Part shown: in pieces, positions 1 to 6,400 of the stretch | Numbering within the stretch: the first letter of the stretch is position 1 | Layout: every line of letters starts with the position of its first letter | Assembly (NCBI GenBank): GCA_020047835.1 | Contig: JAIFNJ010000216.1 | Location: forward strand, 1 to 7,085 | Length of the DNA: 7,085 bases | From: Bacteroidota bacterium | Lineage (GTDB): Bacteria > Bacteroidota > Bacteroidia > Bacteroidales > SZUA-534 | Reading direction: 5' to 3' | The notes under the pieces: generated by a model | Told to the model about the DNA's origin: nothing | The model's input: only the letters and a program-made list of their open reading frames with translations | The model's database searches: none | Translations under genes and position numbers: made by a program

Positions 1-1
1 G

Positions 2-409
2 CCCGGCGATTCGGTATCGTATTATATTCAGGCAACCAGTGATTTGGGAAAAACTGCATTGCATCCAATTATGGGCAGTGCTGATGCACATCGGTTTTAT
101 ATTCATCAAGATACAATTGATGAGGATACTATTTCAGTGCGATTGGCCGAGGTCCAGCAAAAAGTAAGACTATTTCCTAATCCGGCTAACGATCGATTAA
201 CTTTGGTATTGACTAATTTTTTACCCGGAGCTGTTCATTTTGAAATTTTATCAATTCAAGGAATCTTGGTGAAACAACTTCATGTTAACTCTTCTCAAGA
301 ATGGTTCCGCACCGATATACCTGTTTCCGATTTACCTGCAGGTGTATATATTGTATTCATTAAAAATGGGGATGTAACCATTAAAAATCGTTTTGTAGTA
401 GCCCATTAA
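2..409 (+). CDS. C-terminal fragment of a secreted protein with a T9SS type A sorting domain
   Basis: The reading frame is already open at base 2 and ends at TAA 407-409, giving 135 residues of a protein whose start lies left of the window. The last ~80 residues are a T9SS C-terminal sorting domain: VRLFPNPANDRL at fragment residues 55-66, then a beta-rich stretch containing LPAGVYIVFI, ending in NRFVVAH. In the family this domain directs the protein through the outer membrane by the type IX system and is removed or replaced by a lipid anchor at the surface. The preceding ~35 residues (GDSVSYYIQA, then HPIMGSADAHRF) form the end of an Ig-like beta-sandwich. From memory, this HP-x-x-G-x-x-D-x-H pattern resembles the module after the catalytic domain of secreted Bacteroidota peptidylarginine/agmatine deiminases, but that is a weak inference and no catalytic part is visible. 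The TTG at 44 is an internal Leu codon, not a start. The stop overlaps that of the convergent porin gene. Confidence 0.9.
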   Translation, partial: PGDSVSYYIQATSDLGKTALHPIMGSADAHRFYIHQDTIDEDTISVRLAEVQQKVRLFPNPANDRLTLVLTNFLPGAVHFEILSIQGILVKQLHVNSSQEWFRTDIPVSDLPAGVYIVFIKNGDVTIKNRFVVAH

Positions 410-1692
410 ATTCCAAATTGCAGCATTCCAATTACCATCGATTTCCGGCTAACGTATGAACCATCATAATAAGGCCGGTTTTCGTATTGCAGGGTTAACT
501 TAATTTTTTGGTCAATTACAAAGCAGTTGAGCCCTAAGTTATGATGGTATAATCGGGTTCCCAATCCATCAAAAGATCGGATGGTCAATTCATAAAATGG
601 CTGCAACCGATTGGTATTATGTTCCGATGGAAGTAAAAAAGCGGTTTGCAGGAGCGTACTATTTCCGGTTCCGTATTGGTATTCGCTAATGCCATTTTTA
701 TAAATATCTACCGCACCAAAACTCAGGGTATAATTTGGGCCATAGTCTGACCAATATTCGGCTAAATAAAAGGTTATGGCGCTTCGGTTGGCAAATGGTA
801 AATCTAAAAACAGATCAACACCAAACTGTTTGTTGTTGAAATATTCCCTTGTTGTTTGGGTTTTATATAGAACGGTGGCATTTGGATGGTAATCAAAACC
901 GGCTCCAATATTCAGTATCTTTTTTTTTCCAATGTAAGTACCTGTTTTAAAAGGCATGGAATTACTTTCTTTATCAAAAAACTGCCATTCTACATAGCTT
1001 TTAAAACTGTAATTATGATTGGGGCTTTGGTAAACTTTATTATAAACTGTAATGCTATCGGGAACTGTATTTGAAATAAAAGGTTTAGCTATCGCCGCGC
1101 GATAGCTGAATTGCCCGAAATTTCCGGTAACAAAAAAGCTGAGTTGGCGACCTGATTGGTCATCGGTTACTAAATTTGGGTTAGAAATGGTAGCTAAATC
1201 TATGGTTAATGTTTTTGATGAACTGGCACTGGATAAACGTGAAATTCCATTGTACATGTTTAATCCCATTCCTGCTATTATATAATCTTTGTGAATTTTA
1301 TAGCTTCCCCAAGCATCGTAAAGATAAATTACAGGTTTATTTGGTGCCGTTGGGTTTACAGATATAGTATTTGCTTGTTGCCCTATGGCCATTTGTAAAA
1401 AAAGTGTAAAACGATCTACGGAAAAATGGGTATAAATGGAGGTCCGGCGTAATAAAATATCTGCATCACTAGTTACTTCATTTCCTTGGTAATCAAACGT
1501 TCCCGGATTCAGTTGCATGTAACGCATCCAAATCTGGCTGTTGAATCCTAAAGTAACCACCGCTTTTTCTTGATTCTTCAGTTTTATTTTTATTCCATCC
1601 TGAATAGCATTGTATAGCGTATCTGAAATTTGTTGCGAGTGTGAGTAGTAGCTTAGGGTTAAGCTAATAAGGAGAAGAATTACTAGTTTCAT
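406..1692 (-). CDS. Porin-like outer-membrane beta-barrel protein
   Basis: This encodes 428 residues from ATG at 1692-1690. I chose that start because it begins a clean signal peptide (MKLVILLLISLTLSYYSHSQ, cleavage near residue 20); the frame stays open to a TTG at 1764, but that adds a charged 24-residue extension ahead of the signal peptide. The mature protein alternates short hydrophobic strands rich in Tyr, Phe and Gly with polar turns, and ends in LQFGI, as expected of an outer-membrane barrel. Landmarks are LGFNSQIWMRY at 48-58, DADILLRRT at 77-84, YDAWGSY at 125-131, NGISRLSSAS at 148-157, and DDQSGRQLSFF through YRAAIAKPF at 177-205. This pattern is that of Bacteroidota porins related to the phosphate-selective porin O/P family; the substrate cannot be told from sequence. 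A terminator for the upstream gene lies just before it, so it is probably transcribed alone. A GC-rich hairpin lies inside the gene at 1087-1107. Confidence 0.82.
   Translation of the reverse strand: MKLVILLLISLTLSYYSHSQQISDTLYNAIQDGIKIKLKNQEKAVVTLGFNSQIWMRYMQLNPGTFDYQGNEVTSDADILLRRTSIYTHFSVDRFTLFLQMAIGQQANTISVNPTAPNKPVIYLYDAWGSYKIHKDYIIAGMGLNMYNGISRLSSASSSKTLTIDLATISNPNLVTDDQSGRQLSFFVTGNFGQFSYRAAIAKPFISNTVPDSITVYNKVYQSPNHNYSFKSYVEWQFFDKESNSMPFKTGTYIGKKKILNIGAGFDYHPNATVLYKTQTTREYFNNKQFGVDLFLDLPFANRSAITFYLAEYWSDYGPNYTLSFGAVDIYKNGISEYQYGTGNSTLLQTAFLLPSEHNTNRLQPFYELTIRSFDGLGTRLYHHNLGLNCFVIDQKIKLTLQYENRPYYDGSYVSRKSMVIGMLQFGI
1087..1107 (-). other. GC-rich perfect inverted repeat inside the porin gene
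   Basis: A 9-bp perfect inverted repeat (AGCTATCGC, loop CGC, GCGATAGCT) lies within the codons for SYRAAIA of the porin gene. It is notably GC-rich for this AT-rich region and would fold stably in the mRNA. No T-tract follows it directly on the minus strand, so it does not look like an intrinsic terminator. It may simply result from codon choice, or it may affect translation or mRNA decay. Confidence 0.6.
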
Positions 1693-1714
1693 CTTATGTT
1701 TTTTTATTTTGCTG

Positions 1715-1722
1715 CGAAAATA
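1715..1722 (-). promoter_or_regulatory. Possible Bacteroidota-type -7 box for the porin gene
   Basis: Read on the minus strand this is TATTTTCG, one mismatch from the Bacteroidota -7 consensus TAnnTTTG. It sits 22 bases upstream of the porin ATG at 1692, which would leave a short A-rich leader. I find no convincing TTG -33 element at the usual ~19-20 base spacing, so the call rests on the -7 match and position alone. Confidence 0.25.
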
Positions 1723-1765
1723 GGATAAAGAATCCAAATAGTACCATCGGTTTTTTATTTTCAAA

Positions 1766-1799
1766 GCATAAAAAAACCCAGAGTGCTATACTCTGGGTT
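1766..1799 (-). terminator. Intrinsic terminator for the minus-strand gene at 1823-2578
   Basis: A perfect 10-bp stem (AACCCAGAGT at 1775-1784 against ACTCTGGGTT at 1790-1799) closes a 5-base loop. Read on the minus strand it is followed directly by a run of seven T (1776-1770). It lies 23 bases past the stop of the small outer-membrane barrel gene, ideal for ending that transcript. It separates that gene from the porin gene downstream, implying the porin has its own promoter. Confidence 0.9.
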
Positions 1800-1822
1800 A
1801 CAATTATCTTAAATTGCTGTTA

Positions 1823-2578
1823 TTAAAACATCCAGCCGATACTTGCAATAAACTGGTTTTGCCTTTGATCGGTGGCAAAAGTCTCACCGGCAACTTGAAT
1901 ATCATCACCCAACTGACTTAGGCCAAATTCATAGCGCAAATCAACGGTTACTTTTTTCAGAATATCAACTCCTACACCAACTTGAGCTCCAAAAGTGGCC
2001 GTTTTAGTAACGGCTGTAAAATCATTCGTCATATCAATAATTTCTTGAGTAGCTGCATCAGCTTCGGTACTTAATTTAAAGGTTGCAACAGGGCCTGCGC
2101 ATAAACGGGCTGGTCCTAGTTTTATACCAACCATAACAGGAATATCAAAGTTGGTGTAAGTAACGGTTGAAACCGAACTCTTAAATTCACCGAATGCATC
2201 TTCTCCGGTAACATCAATATTTGCATTGGTTTGCGAGAAAATAAGTTCGGGTTGAATATACAAGGCCAACACTTTAATCCGGGCAAAAGCACCAAAATGA
2301 TAGCCCAATTCATATGATGAAGGGGTAAATGCTACATTTGGCATCGTTACAGTAACATATTTTGGATTAATTACGGTAGTACCAGCAACATCAATTAAAA
2401 AATCAGGCTGAGATAGATCGGCTGGATCCACAGCGACAGAAGGGACTCCATCCACTGAAAAATCATCAAAACTTATTTTGGAGGAATTCACCCCACCTTT
2501 TATTCCCCAGCTGAAAATTTGGCTTTGTGCCGTATGAGCCAGAAAAATAACACTTACTATAAAAATCAGTTTTTTCAT
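1823..2578 (-). CDS. Small outer-membrane beta-barrel protein (PorT/OMP_b-brl-like)
   Basis: A 251-residue protein from ATG at 2578, with a signal peptide (MKKLIFIVSVIFLAHTAQSQ, cleavage near residue 20). The mature protein starts with GIKGGVNSSKISF (25-37), the usual opening of Bacteroidota small outer-membrane barrels. The barrel strands follow: YELGYHFGAFARIKV (89-103), LYIQPELIFSQT (106-117), NFDIPVMVGIKLGPARLCAGP (143-163), VGVGVDILKKVTVDLRYEFGLSQLGDD (200-226), and a terminal strand ending SIGWMF with C-terminal Phe. The paired IQPEL and DIPVMVGIK motifs are typical of the outer-membrane beta-barrel family that includes PorT-like proteins (8-10 strands). Residues ~41-80 form a long polar loop richer in Asp, Pro and Val than usual, probably exposed at the surface. 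The function is unknown; 'PorT-like' is a fold label and does not mean it is the T9SS component PorT. A strong terminator follows, and a SanA-like gene lies 79 bases upstream on the same strand. Confidence 0.85.
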   Translation of the reverse strand: MKKLIFIVSVIFLAHTAQSQIFSWGIKGGVNSSKISFDDFSVDGVPSVAVDPADLSQPDFLIDVAGTTVINPKYVTVTMPNVAFTPSSYELGYHFGAFARIKVLALYIQPELIFSQTNANIDVTGEDAFGEFKSSVSTVTYTNFDIPVMVGIKLGPARLCAGPVATFKLSTEADAATQEIIDMTNDFTAVTKTATFGAQVGVGVDILKKVTVDLRYEFGLSQLGDDIQVAGETFATDQRQNQFIASIGWMF

Positions 2579-2657
2579 AATGCAAAATTTAGGTTTAACA
2601 AAGTATGTAAAGTTATTATTATTTCTATTGATTCAAAATGGTTGCTCCTAGTTGCTT

Positions 2658-3290
2658 TTATTCAATAACTATGGTATTTCCCAAATACTTGGGCTGTTTA
2701 TTTATAATAATATCAAAAATTAGGTTTACACGGGCAAATTTTTCACGAAATAATGTTTTGGCTCCGTATGATTTAGAAACATCTTTTGCATTAAAACCGA
2801 TTAAGTCCATTTGATTTCTTGCGCCAATAAAAATAGCCCGTTCGTTTTGAAATTGCTGTGAAATAACGGTAAACTTTGTTTCGCCAAATACTTTTTTTGC
2901 CCTGATAATTGAATCCCAGGTTCGGAATCCAGCATAATCTAAAACAATACAATCGGAAGGAATGCCTGCTTTAATTAAATCGTTACGTATGGTCCGGGGT
3001 TCATTGTATTCAATCAAACCATTATCGCCACTTATTAATATATAATCAATTTTTTGTTGGTTATACAAACTTACAGCGGCATCAATCCGGTATTGATAAT
3101 ACAGGTTAACTTGTCCTGTTGTGGCATATTTACTTGTTCCTAAAAGCAATCCCACCTTATTGTGAGGAATTTCTTCAATGGTATTATAAAGCTTTTGCTT
3201 GGTTCTATACCTAATAAGTTGATCAGGCCCATATAAAATCAAAAAGGCTGCTGAAACTATTAAAAGTAAGAGGGCAATTTTTTTCTTCAC
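2658..3290 (-). CDS. SanA/YdcF-like (DUF218) membrane-anchored protein
   Basis: A 210-residue protein starting at GTG 3290-3288. I chose GTG because it gives a classic anchor (MKKKI then a hydrophobic helix to ~residue 20) and no better in-frame ATG lies upstream. The DUF218 core matches the SanA branch: LLLGTSKY (48-55), NLYYQYRIDAAVSLY (62-76), ILISGDN (84-90), YNEPRTIRNDLI (95-106), DYAGFRTWDSIIRA (118-131), VISQQFQNERA (142-152), an REKFARV stretch (182-188) and a final PKYLG (200-204). In enterobacteria SanA is an inner-membrane protein whose loss raises sensitivity to vancomycin and detergents, so a role in envelope integrity is the usual assumption; the biochemical activity of the family is not established. 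The position usually occupied by His in SQ-x-FH-x-ERA is Gln here (residue 147). The gene is divergent from the protease gene and may be cotranscribed with the barrel gene 79 bases downstream, as no terminator is visible between them. Confidence 0.9.
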   Translation of the reverse strand: MKKKIALLLLIVSAAFLILYGPDQLIRYRTKQKLYNTIEEIPHNKVGLLLGTSKYATTGQVNLYYQYRIDAAVSLYNQQKIDYILISGDNGLIEYNEPRTIRNDLIKAGIPSDCIVLDYAGFRTWDSIIRAKKVFGETKFTVISQQFQNERAIFIGARNQMDLIGFNAKDVSKSYGAKTLFREKFARVNLIFDIIINKQPKYLGNTIVIE

Positions 3291-3493
3291 AAAACTAGTT
3301 TTGTTTAATTTATAGGTTAATCGAATTGAATGGTCAAAATAATGAAAAATCTAATCAAAGGATGCAACAAATGGCATAAGAGTTGCTTAATTTATATTAA
3401 TTCCAAATAAGAATTATTTTGGAGAAGTTTTTTTTATATTTACGCAATTTTAATAGTTGCCCACGGCCTTGTTGCTAAAATTATTTAGAGTGC
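3291..3493. promoter_or_regulatory. Divergent intergenic region between the SanA-like and protease genes
   Basis: These 203 AT-rich bases must hold promoters for both the SanA-like gene (minus) and the protease gene (plus), since the two start codons face away from each other. On the plus strand TATATTTA at 3435-3442 is one base from the TAnnTTTG -7 consensus, 51 bases before the protease ATG, but the nearest upstream TTTG (3418-3421) is too close (13 bases) for a standard -33 element. An eight-T run lies at 3428-3435. No Shine-Dalgarno motif precedes either start, as is usual in this phylum. I see no small gene here. Confidence 0.5.
3402..3423. repeat. Imperfect inverted repeat in the divergent promoter region
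   Basis: TCCAAATAA at 3402-3410 is mirrored by TTATTTTGGA at 3414-3423 around a GAA centre, with one extra T in the right arm. It lies ~70 bases before the protease start codon and directly upstream of the T-tract. It could be a protein-binding site or a weak hairpin. Its AT richness means chance is a real possibility. Confidence 0.35.
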
Positions 3494-6400
3494 ATGAAAA
3501 TATTAATAGTACTTATAGTATTTATTCTTGGTTCAATGTTGGCATATGCCCAGCAGGTTGTTGAATTTGATAACTCCAAAGAAAAATCGTTTGCCACTCA
3601 AGGAATTCAGGGAAATTCGCTGAATGCATCTTTTTCTTTATCAGACCTGACATTTGAGACTCTAAAAACCGATGAAGAAACTTTTTTAACACTGGCTGCC
3701 AATGGGTATGCAAAAAGTTATACACCCGGCGAACCGGACTTACCGGTTTACAATCAGCTGATTGGTGTGCCTGCAACGGTCACTCTTTCTCTTTTACTGA
3801 ATAGTTTTAGTGAGGAACTGATTACACTATCTGACATTCAGGCTGATTTATTTATTAAACCGGCCATTGCTTCTATTTCAAAGAGTCAAAATAATCCGGA
3901 TAAAGTGCCTTTGGTAAAAGGAAAGATATACCAGTCGAATACTTTTGGTAATGCTCCGGTTGTTGAATTGCGTGAGGTGGGAATTATGCGCGACCTGAAA
4001 ATTTATGAATTGGTTTACCAGCCGGTTATATACAATGCAGTGACAAATCAGATAAAAGTAAGACACAGCGCTAGCATTGAGTTGTTTTGGGATAAAGACT
4101 TTATTGGAAGCGATACTTGGGATTTTACCGGTTTAAACAATGGTAAATTATCCATTCAAACTTCAAAAACTGGTGAATTACGAGATACTTATGTGCTGGT
4201 TTCTCCGTTAAAATATAAAGAAACATTACAACCATTTGTTAAATGGAAAATTCAACAAGGATTTTATGTAATTGAAGCTTACATTGGTGAAGCCATTGCA
4301 TCGGCCGATAAAAATTTAATAAGAACTTACTTAAAAGAATTATACGATAATCCAGCCGATGGAATTGCAGCTCCGGCTTATCTGCTCATTGTGGGTGATG
4401 TAATTGATATTCCTGCTTGGTATAACACTGCCGATAGCCATGTTACGGATTTATATTATGCTGAATATACCAATGATTATTTGCCGGAGCTCTATTATGG
4501 ACGCTTTTCAGCAATTACTACGCAACAATTAAAGACAATTATTGATAAAACACTTTATGTTGAACAAGGAGCGGGAAACATGCGGAGTTATCAAAATGAA
4601 CATTTACTGATAAGTGGAGTAGATGCCAGTTATGCACCGCTTTTTGGTAATGGAGCTTTAAATTATTTTCTCGATTATTATTCAACTCCGGATTTTGGCA
4701 TAAATGCTCATTATTACCTTTATGGTTCCGGATCACCCATTGTTTCAAATAGTTCGCAAGCCAAACAAGCCATTCTCGATGATTTTGATGCCGGAGTTGG
4801 GATAGCCTATTATACTGCCCATTGTAGCGCTAGCGGCTGGGCTAACCCGCAGTTTTATATTAGTGATATTGCATCAGTTAACAACAGTAACAAATATCCT
4901 CTTATGATAGGCAATTGCTGTCAATCGTATTCCTTTAACACAAATTCTTTTGGTGAAGAAATTGTTAGGGCTGCTGGAAAAGGTGCGGTTGCTTATATAG
5001 GAGCTACAAACCTTTCGTATTGGGATGAAGATTATTTTTGGGGCGTAGGTTTTACCAGTAATATTGTGGCAAACCCTACCTATGAGGCTACAGGTTTGGG
5101 TTCTTGGGATGCTTGGTTTCATTCCCACAATGAAACAGAAGAACAGCATGCTTATACTGCTGGACAAATTTTGAGAGTTGGCAATATGGCTGTACAAAGT
5201 TCTAATTCCGATTTAAAAAAATATTATTGGGAAATATATGGCATCATGGGAGATCCATCCCTTGTGCCTGCAAAATATCAAACTCAAAAGATTGAACCCC
5301 AATTTAATGAAGTGTTAATGGTTGGTCAAACCAGTTTAATAGTTACCGCTGCAAAAGGTGCAATAATTACATTAATTGAAAATGGGAACTTTTTGGCTTT
5401 TGGAAAAACAGATGAAACTGAAGTGGCAAATCTTACTTTTAACCCACTATTGCATATTGGAGATTCTGTAGTGGAAATTTGCGTTACCCATCCCGATTAT
5501 GCTCCGTATATTGATACGTTAAGAGTAATTGGTCCCGATGGACCTTATTTGGTAGTTAACAATTTGATGTTTACCGATTCCAATGGAAACCAAAACCAAT
5601 TAATTGAATACGGCGAAACCATTGATTACTATTTTGAAATTAAAAACTTTGGAAGCGAAGATGCAATCAATGGTTATGCCGATATCAGCTTCTTAAGCCC
5701 TTTTGTTGAAGTTATAAGCGACAACAATCGTATAGAATTACCAACCATAAAGGCAGATGAAACTTATATAACTAATAAACCATTCCGTGTTTTATTTAAA
5801 AACAACATTCCGGATCAAGAGGAGGTATCATTTTTAGTTACTACAACGTTTAACGATAGTTTAACTTCGGAATATAGTTTTACAGCAAAAGCAAATGCTC
5901 CGCAATTAAAAGAAACCAACTGGCTGGTTGATCAATCCGGAGTTGGTAATGGCAATGGTATAATTGAACCCAGTGAAGAAGTAACCCTTACTGTGTTTTT
6001 TTCTAATTTAGGGCATGCGCAGGTTTCTAATACCAATATTAAATTCAATTCTTCAAATAGTGAATTATTGGCAGTAAGTGCTGATTCTTTTCCAAAAGGC
6101 GGCTTTGATATTTCCGAAACCAAATCAGTAGATTTATTAATTCAAGGGGAAAGTATTTTTTTTCCGGGCACTCAGGTATTTATTAACTACGAAATTGCTG
6201 CCGGAGATGATAACCAATATTTATTTTCAGGAAAAATTCCGGTTATTTTAGGGCAAACACCGGATGTTTTAATGCATAATGGAACAGAGCAAGTTATTAC
6301 CGCAAACTTCTATGATTCGGGTGGACCCAATGGTAAGTATGCAAATTATGAAGATTATACCTTAACCATGACTCCATTTAATTCCAATGAAGGTTTATTA

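Noticed and set aside
44..46. TTG at 44 as the start of the first plus-strand gene
   Set aside because: The frame is open back to base 2 with sensible Ig-like protein sequence (GDSVSYYIQA), so this is an internal Leu codon of a gene that starts outside the window.
1693..1764. An N-terminal extension of the porin from a TTG at 1764
   Set aside because: It would put 24 charged and aromatic residues before a clean signal peptide beginning at ATG 1692, and its start abuts the terminator of the upstream gene.
2579..2640. A -33/-7 promoter for the small barrel gene (candidate boxes near CTTTG and TAAATTTTG)
   Set aside because: The spacings do not fit the Bacteroidota pattern, and the closest -7 match would leave almost no leader; cotranscription with the SanA-like gene explains expression equally well.
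2641..2656. GTTGCT repeated at 10-base spacing after the SanA-like gene
   Set aside because: Only two short direct copies, no inverted symmetry and no T-tract, so neither a terminator nor a convincing operator.
4068..4834. The 9-mer AGCGCTAGC occurring twice in the protease gene
   Set aside because: Both copies encode Ser-Ala-Ser in the same frame in unrelated parts of the protein; only two copies and no flanking similarity, so coincidence is sufficient.
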